Below, piece by piece: positions 1 through 9,288 of a stretch of DNA of 64,000 nucleotides. Position numbers and translations under genes: made by a program. The stretch's first letter is position 1. Every line of letters begins with the position of its first letter. The stretch comes from Methyloversatilis sp. (GTDB lineage: Bacteria; Pseudomonadota; Gammaproteobacteria; Burkholderiales; Rhodocyclaceae), in NCBI RefSeq assembly GCF_030698125.1, contig NZ_JAUYNV010000019.1, positions 62,001 through 126,000 on the forward strand, given 5' to 3'. Under the pieces are notes generated by a model, which worked only from the letters and a program-made list of their open reading frames with translations, was not told the origin of the DNA and did no database searches.

Positions 1-366
1 GCGACCGCATTCTCGACGGAAGAAGTGGCCGTGGTGGTCAGTGAAATCCGCGATGAAGCGGGTGACGCCGCCGCTGCTGCGGCAGTGGCCAAGCATGGCG
101 ATTCGGGGGGTGCGGCTGCGACCGGGCGCGCTGCCTTCGGCGGTTCGCACATGGTCGGCGCTCCGGCCCTTTTCGACATGGATCTGTCGCAGTTCAAGCT
201 CGATGCACCATCCGCGCAACGGGTGCGTGATTTCGTCAATGCGCAGCAGGCCGGCTACCTCGAAGACCGGTTGTCACGTATCGAGCGTACGCTTGAGCAA
301 ACCATCGCAATGCTCGGAGAACTGGCTGACCGCTCGCTTGATGCATCCTCGAGGGAGGCGGAGTGA
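1..366 (+). CDS. XrtA/PEP-CTERM system-associated ATPase, C-terminal part (5' truncated by window edge)
   Basis: Open frame runs off the left edge (ATAFSTEEVAVVVSEIRDE...). Low-complexity linker then a C-terminal helix. GTGA overlap with wecB and XrtA-locus context support the call. Confidence 0.55.
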   Translation, partial: ATAFSTEEVAVVVSEIRDEAGDAAAAAAVAKHGDSGGAAATGRAAFGGSHMVGAPALFDMDLSQFKLDAPSAQRVRDFVNAQQAGYLEDRLSRIERTLEQTIAMLGELADRSLDASSREAE

Positions 367-1511
367 CTGATGCCTCCTCGCTCTCGCCGGTGCTGTGCAT
401 CGTCGGCGCCCGCCCGAACTACATGAAGATGGCGCCCATCCTGCGCGCCTTCGACGAACACGTTCCTGCCATTCCGTGGGTGCTGGTGCACACCGGTCAG
501 CACTACGACCACGCGATGAACGAACGCCTGTTCAGCGGCCTGCGCCTGCCGACACCGCAGCACAATCTCGAAGTGGGCTCGGGCACGCACGCGGTGCAAA
601 CGGCCGAAATCATGAAGCGCTTCGAACCCCTGGTCGACGACATCAGGCCGTCGTGTGTGCTGGTTGTCGGCGACGTGAATTCCACGCTGGCGTGCGCACT
701 GGTCGCGGTGAAGAAGCACATCGCCGTGGTGCATGTCGAAGCCGGCCTGCGCAGCGGCGACCGGGCGATGCCGGAAGAGATCAACCGTATCCTGGTCGAC
801 CGCATTTCCGATCGGCTGTACACGACCGAACGCAGCGCGCTGGCAAATCTGGTGAGCGAAGGCGTCGATGCATCCTGGGTGCATTTCGCCGGCAACGTCA
901 TGATCGACTCGCTGCTGTCGAGTCGCTCGCTGGCGGTGCCCCCGGCGGCGACATTGAGCGAGCACGGCATCGACCCCGCGCTGATCGCCGGCGGCCGATA
1001 CGGCGTCGTCACGCTGCACCGCCCGAGCAATGTCGACGATCCGGAACAGCTCAAGCGCCTCGCCGGCATGCTGTCCCAGGCCGCCGAGCGTCTGCCGCTG
1101 GTGTTCGCCATCCATCCGCGAACCCGCAGCAATCTCGAAAAATTCGGTCTGGGCGCCTTGCTGGACAATCCGAGCATCGCGCTGCTGCCGCCGCTGGGTT
1201 ACCTGGAAATGCTCGGTCTGATGGATGGGGCAACGGTCATGATCACCGACTCCGGTGGTCTGCAGGAAGAGACGACGGCGCTGTCGGTGCCGTGCATCAC
1301 CCTGCGCGAAAACACCGAGCGGCCGATCACGGCGGAGCAGGGCACCAACACCGTGGTGGGGTCGGACGAAACCTTGTTCGTGCGCTGCCTCGACGACACG
1401 CTCGCAACCGGTGGCAAGCGCGGTCGCGTCCCCGAATATTGGGACGGCGCCGCCGCCCCGCGCATCGCCGCCGACCTGTACGCCTGGTTGCAGGCGCGCG
1501 CCGCATCGTGA
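363..1511 (+). CDS. wecB: Non-hydrolysing UDP-N-acetylglucosamine 2-epimerase
   Basis: VGARPNYMKMAPI, HTGQHYD, HVEAGLRSGDRAMPEEINR, DSGGLQEE motifs; 382 aa full length. Confidence 0.95.
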   Translation: MTDASSLSPVLCIVGARPNYMKMAPILRAFDEHVPAIPWVLVHTGQHYDHAMNERLFSGLRLPTPQHNLEVGSGTHAVQTAEIMKRFEPLVDDIRPSCVLVVGDVNSTLACALVAVKKHIAVVHVEAGLRSGDRAMPEEINRILVDRISDRLYTTERSALANLVSEGVDASWVHFAGNVMIDSLLSSRSLAVPPAATLSEHGIDPALIAGGRYGVVTLHRPSNVDDPEQLKRLAGMLSQAAERLPLVFAIHPRTRSNLEKFGLGALLDNPSIALLPPLGYLEMLGLMDGATVMITDSGGLQEETTALSVPCITLRENTERPITAEQGTNTVVGSDETLFVRCLDDTLATGGKRGRVPEYWDGAAAPRIAADLYAWLQARAAS

Positions 1512-1521
1512 GCCGGACGTC

Positions 1522-2367
1522 GTGACGGCCATCCGCAATGCTTTCACCGTCGACGTGGAAGATTACTTCCAGGTGTCGGCGCTCGCGCCCTACATCGCCC
1601 GCGCGGACTGGGATCGCATCGAATGTCGCGTCGAACGCAACGTGGACCGCATCCTTGCGCTGCTCGACGCGTCCGGCAACCGCGCCACCTTCTTCACGCT
1701 GGGCTGGATTGCGCAGCGCCATCCGGCCATGGTGCAACGCATTGCCCGCGCCGGGCACGAAATTGCCAGCCACGGCAGTGCGCACCTGCGTGCCACCGAC
1801 CAGTCGCCGGCCGACTTCCTCGACGACATTTCGCGTGCCAAGAAGCTGCTTGAAGACATTACCGGCGCGGAAGTGCGCGGTTACCGCGCGCCGAGCTTTT
1901 CCATCGGCCACGCCAATCCGTGGGCGCTCGACTGCGTGGCCGAAGCCGGCTACCGCTACAGCTCCAGCATCTATCCGGTCAAGCACGATCACTACGGCAT
2001 GCCGGATGCGCCGCGCTTTCCGTTCGCCTCGCGCGACGGCCTGATGGAAGTGCCGGTCACCACCGTGCGTGTCGGCAGCCGCAATCTGCCCGCCGGCGGC
2101 GGCGGCTATTTCAGGTTGCTGCCGTATGCGGCGTCGCGCTGGCTGCTGCAGCAGGTGAACCGGCGCGACGGCCGGCCGGCCATGTTCTATTGCCACCCGT
2201 GGGAGATCGACGCCGCGCAGCCGCGCATTGCCGGCGTGGATGCGAAGTCGCGCTTTCGTCACTACATCAACCTCGACCGCACCGAAGGCCGGCTGACGCG
2301 CCTGATGCGCGATTTCCGCTGGGGCCGGATGGACGAGGTGTTTCCGGAGATAGCCCGTGCGACCTGA
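1522..2367 (+). CDS. XrtA/PEP-CTERM system-associated polysaccharide deacetylase (NodB + DUF3473-like)
   Basis: NAFTVDVEDYFQVSA, ATFFTLGWIAQRHP, HEIASHGSAH, YRAPSFSIG, FYCHPWEID; GTG start at 1522 (longer ORF start at 1255 overlaps wecB). Confidence 0.9.
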   Translation: MTAIRNAFTVDVEDYFQVSALAPYIARADWDRIECRVERNVDRILALLDASGNRATFFTLGWIAQRHPAMVQRIARAGHEIASHGSAHLRATDQSPADFLDDISRAKKLLEDITGAEVRGYRAPSFSIGHANPWALDCVAEAGYRYSSSIYPVKHDHYGMPDAPRFPFASRDGLMEVPVTTVRVGSRNLPAGGGGYFRLLPYAASRWLLQQVNRRDGRPAMFYCHPWEIDAAQPRIAGVDAKSRFRHYINLDRTEGRLTRLMRDFRWGRMDEVFPEIARAT

Positions 2368-2377
2368 GGCGGAATTC

Positions 2378-3418
2378 ATGACTGCTGCCAGCGTGAGTGT
2401 GCGCGCCGCGACCGATGCGGACCGCGCAAACTGGAACGCCTTTGTCGAAGCGAGCCCGGCGGCAAGCTTCTTCCACCTGTTCGAGTGGCGCGACATCATG
2501 CGCGACGTGTTCGGCCACCGCACGCATTACCTGCTGGCCGAACAGGCCGGACGCATCTGCGGCGTTCTGCCGCTGGCCCAGGTCAAGAGCCGGCTGTTCG
2601 GACACTCCCTGGTGTCCCTGCCTTTCGGCGTCTATGGCGGCGTGGCAGCGGATTTTGAATCCGCGGCGCTGGCGCTCGAAACCGAAGCGCAACGCATCGC
2701 GCAGTCGCTCGGCGTCGACCACCTCGAATTCCGCAACGTCACCGCGCGTCACGCCGACTGGCCGACCGAAGACCTTTACGTGACCTTCCGGAAGGAATTG
2801 TCGCCCGACGTCGAAGCGAACATGAACGCCATTCCGCGCAAGCAGCGTGCCATGGTGCGCAAGGGCATCAAGAACGGTCTGGTCGCGAAATTCGACGCCG
2901 ACAATGCCCGCTTCTTCGAGCTGTATTCCGACAACGTGCATCGTCATGGCACGCCCGCGATGTCGCGTCGCTACTTCGACACGCTGCGCGCCACCTTCGG
3001 CGAGCGCTGTTCGGTCATGACGGTCGAAGGCCCCGACGGCGCCTTGCTCAGCAGCGTCATGAGTTTCTACTTCCGCGACGAAATCCTGCCCTACTACGCG
3101 GGTGACGCCGAAGCGGCACGCGATCTGGCGGCGAATGATTTCAAGTACTGGGAACTGATGCGCCACGCCTGCGAGCGCGGCATCCGGGTGTTCGACTACG
3201 GCCGCAGCAAGCAGGGCACCGGTTCCTATTCGTTCAAGAAGAACTGGGGTTTCGAGCCGACACCGCTGCACTACGAATACTGCCTGTACAAGCGCGACAG
3301 CCTGCCGCGCAACAACCCGTCCAACCCCAAGTACAAGCTGATGATCGAAGTCTGGCGCCGCATGCCGCGCAGTTTTGCCAACACGCTCGGGCCGCTGATC
3401 GTCCGCAACCTGGGCTGA
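2378..3418 (+). CDS. FemAB-family XrtA/PEP-CTERM system-associated protein (GNAT-like)
   Basis: FFHLFEWRDIMRDVFGHRTHYLLAE..., FDYGRSKQGTGSYSFKKNWGFEP typical of the PEP-CTERM FemAB family. Confidence 0.9.
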   Translation: MTAASVSVRAATDADRANWNAFVEASPAASFFHLFEWRDIMRDVFGHRTHYLLAEQAGRICGVLPLAQVKSRLFGHSLVSLPFGVYGGVAADFESAALALETEAQRIAQSLGVDHLEFRNVTARHADWPTEDLYVTFRKELSPDVEANMNAIPRKQRAMVRKGIKNGLVAKFDADNARFFELYSDNVHRHGTPAMSRRYFDTLRATFGERCSVMTVEGPDGALLSSVMSFYFRDEILPYYAGDAEAARDLAANDFKYWELMRHACERGIRVFDYGRSKQGTGSYSFKKNWGFEPTPLHYEYCLYKRDSLPRNNPSNPKYKLMIEVWRRMPRSFANTLGPLIVRNLG

Positions 3419-3423
3419 CCCGG

Positions 3424-4698
3424 TTGGAACCGCTGCTTTTCCTCGCGCACAGGTTGCCGTATCCGCCCAACAAGGGCGACAAGATCCGCTCGCATCACCT
3501 GCTGAAGCATCTGGCCCGGCGCTACGAAATCCATGCGGGAGCGTTCGTCGACGACGCGGCGGACCTTCCGCACGTACCGACGCTGGCCGCGACATGCGCG
3601 CAGCTGCACACCGAGCGCATTCATCCGCGCAGCCGGAAGTTCGCCTCCCTGCGCGCGCTGGCGACCGGCGAATCGCTGAGCGTTGCCTACTATCGATCGG
3701 CGGCCATGCAGCGCTGGGTCGACGACACGATTGCACGACACGACATCCGCAAGGTGGTCGTGTTCTGTTCGACCATGGCGCAATACCTCGATCGTCATCC
3801 GCACGTGCGGCGCATCGTCGATCTGGTCGATGTCGACTCGGAAAAGTGGTCCGAGTACGCCGCGCGTCATCGCTGGCCGATGTCCTGGCTTTACCGCCGG
3901 GAGGCGCGCACCCTTTTGCAGCATGAAATGCGCGTGGTCGATGCGTCGGACATGAGTCTGCTGGTGACACCGGCCGAGGTCGCGTTGTTCGAGTCGCTTT
4001 CGCCTGCACTCAAAGGACGCGTGACGCCCCTGCCGAATGGGGTCGACGTGGATTTCTTCCATCCGTGCCAGGCAGGCGCGAATCCTTATCCGGCGTCGGA
4101 GCAGGCGATCGTGTTCACCGGCGCAATGGACTACTGGCCCAACATCGACGCCGCGAGCTGGTTCGCCACCGACGTGATGCCGCACATCCGGGCCGCCCGG
4201 CCGGCGGCGCGTTTCTACATCGTTGGCATGAATCCGTCGGTCGAGGTACGCGATCTGGAGCGACTGGGTTACGTCACCGTGACCGGGCGGGTGGACGACG
4301 TGCGGCCGTGGGTCGCCCATGCGACGTGCGCCGTGGCGCCGCTGCGCGTGGCACGCGGCATCCAGAACAAGGTGCTCGAAGCCATGGCCATGGCCCGGCC
4401 GGTCGTCGTGTCGATGACCTGCGCCGGCAGCCTTGATGCCGAAGCCGGGCGCGATTTCGCCGTCGCGTCGGATGCCCGCTCGTTCGCCGACGCAGTGCTT
4501 TCTCTTTTTGATCCGGTGCATGCCGGCGCCATCGGCGCGCACGCCCGTGCGCGCATCGAACAGGTCTATCGCTGGGACAGCGCACTGGCTGCGCTGGATA
4601 CTTGCCTCGATGCGCCCGCGCGCGACGCAGGTCTGCAGTCATTCATCAAGGAAAGTCATGTCAATGCTGAACCCGGCATCCTTCACTCCCGTGGCTGA
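3424..4698 (+). CDS. PEP-CTERM/XrtA system glycosyltransferase (TIGR03087-like)
   Basis: LFLAHRLPYPPNKGDKIRSHHLLKHLA, VDVDSEKW, GAMDYWPNIDAASWFA; TTG start. Confidence 0.9.
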   Translation: MEPLLFLAHRLPYPPNKGDKIRSHHLLKHLARRYEIHAGAFVDDAADLPHVPTLAATCAQLHTERIHPRSRKFASLRALATGESLSVAYYRSAAMQRWVDDTIARHDIRKVVVFCSTMAQYLDRHPHVRRIVDLVDVDSEKWSEYAARHRWPMSWLYRREARTLLQHEMRVVDASDMSLLVTPAEVALFESLSPALKGRVTPLPNGVDVDFFHPCQAGANPYPASEQAIVFTGAMDYWPNIDAASWFATDVMPHIRAARPAARFYIVGMNPSVEVRDLERLGYVTVTGRVDDVRPWVAHATCAVAPLRVARGIQNKVLEAMAMARPVVVSMTCAGSLDAEAGRDFAVASDARSFADAVLSLFDPVHAGAIGAHARARIEQVYRWDSALAALDTCLDAPARDAGLQSFIKESHVNAEPGILHSRG

Positions 4699-6202
4699 AA
4701 TGCGCCCGGTCAACGGTGCGTGGCGCAGCGCGGGCCCGCTGTTTGTGCTGCTGCTTGCGGTTATGCTGGTCCTGTACTGGGACACGGCCCGTTCCATGGC
4801 CGAAATCTGGCTGCGATCCGAAACCTTCGCGCACGGCCTTCTGGTGGTGCCCATCTTTACCTGGCTGGTGTGGCGCAAACGGGTGGCGCTGTCGAACGTG
4901 TCGCCGCAGCCGTGCCTCTGGGGTCTGGCCGCACTCGCGCTCAGTCTCGCAGGCTGGCTGGCAGCGGAGGTCGCCGGCGTGCAGGTGGTGCGCCAGCTTG
5001 CTTTCGTTGCGTCCATTCCGGCTCTGATCATCGCCGTGCTGGGCTGGCGCATTGCGTGGGTAATTGCCTATCCGCTGGCCTTCCTGTTCCTCGGCGTGCC
5101 GATGGGCGAGAACCTGATGCTGCCGCTGATGAATTTCACCGCCGACTTCACCGTGGGTGCGCTGCAGCTGCTGAACTTCCCGGTCTACCGCGAAGGCACC
5201 TTCTTCGAACTGCCGTCGGGCAGCTGGTCTGTGGTCGAGGCGTGCAGCGGCTTGCGCTACCTCATTTCGTCGGTCACCGTCGGAGCGCTGTTCGCCTATG
5301 TGAGTTATCGCTCGATCTGGCGGCGCGCAGCCTTCATCGTTGCGTCCTTTGTCGTTCCGGTGATCGCCAACGGTTTCCGGGCGCTGATGATCGTGCTGCT
5401 CGCCCACTACTCCGACATGAAGATCGCCACCGGTGTCGATCACATCATCTACGGCTGGGTGTTCTTCGGCGTAATCATGCTGCTGTTGTTCTGGGTCGGA
5501 TCCTTCTGGCAGGAACGCGAGGCAGAGGATGTTCCGCCAGAAGCCGGTTCGGCCGCGTGGCGACCGGTGTCGACGCTCCGGACAGCGGCAGTCGGCATCG
5601 CCGCTGCAGCACTGTTGGCGGGTCCGCTGCTCTATGTGGCTCAACTCGCGCAGCGTCCGCTGCCGCCGCTGCCCGGATTGGCTCTGCCGGTCGAGCCGGG
5701 TGCGGGCTGGACGCTGGATGAGGGGGCGGCGCTGACCGACTGGCGTCCGACGTTCCAGAATCCCGACCGTGAAACCACGCTGCAGTACCGCCGCAACGAC
5801 GAAGTGATCGTCGTGCATCTGGCTTGGTACGGGCGTCAGCGTCAGGACGCCGAACTGATCAACTCCGGCAACTACATGATCGAGCAGGAGCATGACGTGT
5901 GGTCGAACGTCGGCGAGCGCATCGTTTCGAGTTCGCCGCATGCGCTGCGTGAGACGGAACTGCGCTCGTCACGCCTGCGCTTGCTCATCCACGACTGGTA
6001 CGTGGTGGGCGACACGCCGACTGCGAACGGCGTCATCGCAAAGCTGCTGTTCGCACGCAACCTGTTGCTGACCCGTGATGATGCAGGCTACGGGGTCGTG
6101 CTGTACACGCCGCAATCGGAAGACCGGGCAAAGTCCCGGGCGCTGCTGCGCGAATTCGCGGCCTTGCTCGAACCGACGATCGACGAGGCCGTGTCGCCGT
6201 GA
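4658..6202 (+). CDS. xrtA: Exosortase A with C-terminal EpsI (DUF3485) domain
   Basis: Multi-TM N-terminus; conserved EACSGLRYLISS (Cys), ANGFRALMIVLLAHYSDMKIATGVDHIIYGW (Arg, His); EpsI-like C-terminus (GWTLDEGAALTDWRPTFQNPDRETTLQYRRN...). Confidence 0.95.
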   Translation: MSMLNPASFTPVAEMRPVNGAWRSAGPLFVLLLAVMLVLYWDTARSMAEIWLRSETFAHGLLVVPIFTWLVWRKRVALSNVSPQPCLWGLAALALSLAGWLAAEVAGVQVVRQLAFVASIPALIIAVLGWRIAWVIAYPLAFLFLGVPMGENLMLPLMNFTADFTVGALQLLNFPVYREGTFFELPSGSWSVVEACSGLRYLISSVTVGALFAYVSYRSIWRRAAFIVASFVVPVIANGFRALMIVLLAHYSDMKIATGVDHIIYGWVFFGVIMLLLFWVGSFWQEREAEDVPPEAGSAAWRPVSTLRTAAVGIAAAALLAGPLLYVAQLAQRPLPPLPGLALPVEPGAGWTLDEGAALTDWRPTFQNPDRETTLQYRRNDEVIVVHLAWYGRQRQDAELINSGNYMIEQEHDVWSNVGERIVSSSPHALRETELRSSRLRLLIHDWYVVGDTPTANGVIAKLLFARNLLLTRDDAGYGVVLYTPQSEDRAKSRALLREFAALLEPTIDEAVSP

Positions 6203-7347
6203 TGCGCATCGCCCATGTCGTTCATCATTTCGGCACGGGTGGCCTCGAGAACGGCATGGTCAACCTGTTCAACAATTTCCCCGAGGGCGACTTCGAGCAC
6301 CATGTGGTGTGCCTGCAGGGGCATTCCCATTTTGCGGAGCGCATCCATCCGGGTCGCGTGATCTTTCACGATGTGAAGAAAAAGCCGGGCAAGGATCCGG
6401 CACATTACTTCCGCCTGTGGCGCACGCTGCGCGCGCTTCGCCCCGATATCCTGCACACCCGCAACCTGTCTGCGATCGAAGGTGTGCTTGTGGGCTGGCT
6501 GGCCGGGGTGCCGATACGCGTGCATGGCGAGCATGGCCGCGACGTGTTCGACCTCGATGGCAGCAATGCCCGCTACAACCGCCTGCGCCGCATCGCCCGC
6601 CCCTTCGTCCACCGCTATCTGACCGTCAGTCGCGATCTTCAGAACTGGCTGGTTGACGCCATCGGGGTCGATGCATCACGCGTGACGCAGATCTACAACG
6701 GCGTCGACAAGCAGCGCTTCTGCCCACCCACCGACAGGTCGCGCAACCTGTTGCCGGACAGCTTCCGGCAGGACTGCTTCGTGATCGGCAGCGTGGGGCG
6801 CATGGTCGGCGTGAAGGATTATCCGACGCTGGTGTCTGCCTTCATCAGCGCCTGTGCGCAGCCGGGCGGCGATGCGCTGCGGCTGGTGATCATCGGGGAT
6901 GGCGTGGCCCGAGAGCCCTGCCAGCGGATGGTCGACGACGCCGGACTGGCTGCACAGGTGTGGTTTCCCGGCGAACGCAGCGATATTCCTGCACTGATGA
7001 CGTGCTTCGATCTGTTCGTGCTGCCCTCGCTGGGCGAAGGCATCTCGAACACGATTCTCGAGGCCATGGCGTGTGGTCTGCCCATCGTGTCGACCCGGGT
7101 CGGCGGCACGCCGGAACTGGTTGACGAGACCGTCAACGGACGTCTGTTTGCCCCCGGCGACAGTGCCACCCTTTCTTCGATCATTGTGGATTACGCAGCC
7201 AGACCCTCGCTGCTCGCCGCTCACGGCAGTGCATCACGGCAGCGAATCGAGTCGTCCTTTAGCATTGAAGCGATGGTTGCGGCTTACCGTAATACCTATC
7301 TCACGCTGTCGGGCAGGCAAAGTTGCCCTGACGCATCCACCCTCTGA
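6202..7347 (+). CDS. PEP-CTERM/XrtA system glycosyltransferase, GT4-type (TIGR03088-like)
   Basis: MRIAHVVHHFGTGGLENGMVNLFN..., GSVGRMVGVKDYPTLV, PSLGEGISNTILEAMACGLPIVSTRVGGTPELV; ATG overlaps xrtA stop (alternative GTG at 6199). Confidence 0.92.
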   Translation: MRIAHVVHHFGTGGLENGMVNLFNNFPEGDFEHHVVCLQGHSHFAERIHPGRVIFHDVKKKPGKDPAHYFRLWRTLRALRPDILHTRNLSAIEGVLVGWLAGVPIRVHGEHGRDVFDLDGSNARYNRLRRIARPFVHRYLTVSRDLQNWLVDAIGVDASRVTQIYNGVDKQRFCPPTDRSRNLLPDSFRQDCFVIGSVGRMVGVKDYPTLVSAFISACAQPGGDALRLVIIGDGVAREPCQRMVDDAGLAAQVWFPGERSDIPALMTCFDLFVLPSLGEGISNTILEAMACGLPIVSTRVGGTPELVDETVNGRLFAPGDSATLSSIIVDYAARPSLLAAHGSASRQRIESSFSIEAMVAAYRNTYLTLSGRQSCPDASTL

Positions 7348-7361
7348 TCGGACCTTCCTGC

Positions 7362-9275
7362 ATGTGCGGTTTCGTTGGCATTTTCGACACGCGCAACCGT
7401 CGCGACATCGTGCGTGACGTACTGCACCGGATGAACGAGTCGCAGCATCACCGCGGCCCGGACGAAGGCGACCTGCATATCGAGCCCGGTGTCGGCCTCG
7501 GGCATCGCCGCCTGTCCATCATCGACGTCGCCAGCGGCCAGCAGCCGCTGGCCAACGAAGACGGATCGGTCATCGTCGTGTTCAACGGCGAGATCTACAA
7601 CTTCCAGTCGCTGATACCCGAACTGACGGCACTGGGACATACCTTCCGCACGCGCAGCGATACCGAAGTGATCGTGCATGCGTGGGAACAGTGGGGCGAA
7701 GACTGCGTGCAGCGCTTTCGCGGCATGTTCGCGTTTGCGCTGTTCGACCGCAACACCGGTACGCTTTTCCTGGCGCGCGACCGGCTCGGCGTCAAGCCGC
7801 TCTTCTATGCCTTGCTGCCGGACGGCCAGCTCATCTTCGGATCGGAGCTGAAGGCCCTGACCGCGCATGGCGGTCTGTCGCTCGCGCTCGATCCGCATGC
7901 GGTCGAGGAATACTTCGCACTCGGCTATGTCGCCGATCCGCGCACCATCTACCGCCAGGCGTTCAAGCTGGAACCAGCACACAGTCTGTGCATCCGGCGC
8001 GGTGAAGTGGCGCCGGCGCCGCGTCGCTACTGGGACGTGGATTTCGGCTCGGTCATTGCGATCGACGCGGTGGAAGCGGAGGAAGAACTGATCCGCCGCC
8101 TGCGCGAGTCGGTCGGCCTGCGCATGATTTCCGAAGTGCCGCTCGGCGCGTTCCTGTCGGGGGGTGTCGATTCGAGTGCCGTGGTCGCGATGATGGCCCA
8201 GGCGTCGGACACGCCCGTCAATACCTGTGCCATCGCCTTCGACGATCCGGCGTTCGACGAATCGCGCTTCGCCCAGCAGGTGGCTGACCGCTACCACACC
8301 AATCATCGCGTCGAAATGGTCGCATCCGACGACTTCGATCTCATCGATACGCTTGCCTGGCTCTATGACGAGCCATACGCAGACAGTTCGGCGCTGCCGA
8401 CCTATCGCGTTTGCCAGCTTGCACGCAAGCATGTGACGGTCGCATTGTCAGGCGATGGCGGTGACGAAAGCTTCGGTGGCTATCGCCGCTATCGGCTGCA
8501 CATGATGGAAGAACAGCTGCGCTCGCGCCTGCCGCTGGGTGTGCGCCGCCCACTGTTCGGCACGCTCGGCCAGCTTTATCCGAAGGCCGACTGGGCGCCG
8601 CGCGTGTTCCGCGCCAAAAGCACCTTCGAATCGCTGGCCCGCACGTCCGTCGAAGCCTATTTCCACTCTGTTTCCATCCTGCGCGATCCGATGCGCAGGC
8701 AACTGTTCAGTGCGCGCATGAAGTCGGAACTCGGCGGCTACAACGCCGTGGAGGTGTTCCACCGCCACGCGGCGCGCCACCGGTCGGACGAGCCGCTGTC
8801 GCTGGTGCAGTACCTCGACCTGAATACGTATCTGGTGGGCGACATCAACACCAAGGTCGACCGCGCGAGCATGGCGCATTCGCTCGAAGTGCGCGAACCG
8901 CTGATGGATCACCCGCTGGTGGAATGGCTGGCCACGCTGCCTGCATCGCTGAAGATCCGCGGACAGGAAGGCAAGTACCTGCTGAAGAAGTCGCTGGAAC
9001 CGCATCTGCCGCATGACATCATGTATCGCCCGAAGATGGGCTTTTCGGTGCCGCTCGCGCGCTGGTTCCGCGGTCCGCTGAAGCAGCGGGTGCGCGACGC
9101 GGTGCTCGGCAGCCGGCTGGCCGATACCGGCTGGTTCAATCGCCCGTATCTGGAACATCTGGTGGACGCGCATCAATCCGGACGCAGCGACTACAGCGCG
9201 TCGCTGTGGACCCTGCTGATGTTCGACGCCTTCCTGCGCAATCAGGAGCGTCAGACCCTGCGCGACGCCGCCTGA
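7362..9275 (+). CDS. XrtA/PEP-CTERM system amidotransferase (asparagine synthetase B-like), complete glutaminase + synthetase domains
   Basis: MCGFVGIFDT (N-terminal Cys), HHRGPDEGD, FNGEIYN, FLSGGVDSSAVVAMM, SGDGGDESFGGYRRYR, RPKMGFSVPL. Confidence 0.94.
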   Translation: MCGFVGIFDTRNRRDIVRDVLHRMNESQHHRGPDEGDLHIEPGVGLGHRRLSIIDVASGQQPLANEDGSVIVVFNGEIYNFQSLIPELTALGHTFRTRSDTEVIVHAWEQWGEDCVQRFRGMFAFALFDRNTGTLFLARDRLGVKPLFYALLPDGQLIFGSELKALTAHGGLSLALDPHAVEEYFALGYVADPRTIYRQAFKLEPAHSLCIRRGEVAPAPRRYWDVDFGSVIAIDAVEAEEELIRRLRESVGLRMISEVPLGAFLSGGVDSSAVVAMMAQASDTPVNTCAIAFDDPAFDESRFAQQVADRYHTNHRVEMVASDDFDLIDTLAWLYDEPYADSSALPTYRVCQLARKHVTVALSGDGGDESFGGYRRYRLHMMEEQLRSRLPLGVRRPLFGTLGQLYPKADWAPRVFRAKSTFESLARTSVEAYFHSVSILRDPMRRQLFSARMKSELGGYNAVEVFHRHAARHRSDEPLSLVQYLDLNTYLVGDINTKVDRASMAHSLEVREPLMDHPLVEWLATLPASLKIRGQEGKYLLKKSLEPHLPHDIMYRPKMGFSVPLARWFRGPLKQRVRDAVLGSRLADTGWFNRPYLEHLVDAHQSGRSDYSASLWTLLMFDAFLRNQERQTLRDAA

Positions 9276-9288
9276 GGAGTCCACCGCG

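Noticed and set aside
255-1547. 430-aa minus-strand ORF
   Set aside because: Antisense to wecB; shadow ORF.
2267-4009. 580-aa minus-strand ORF
   Set aside because: Antisense to the FemAB-like and TIGR03087-like genes; shadow ORF.
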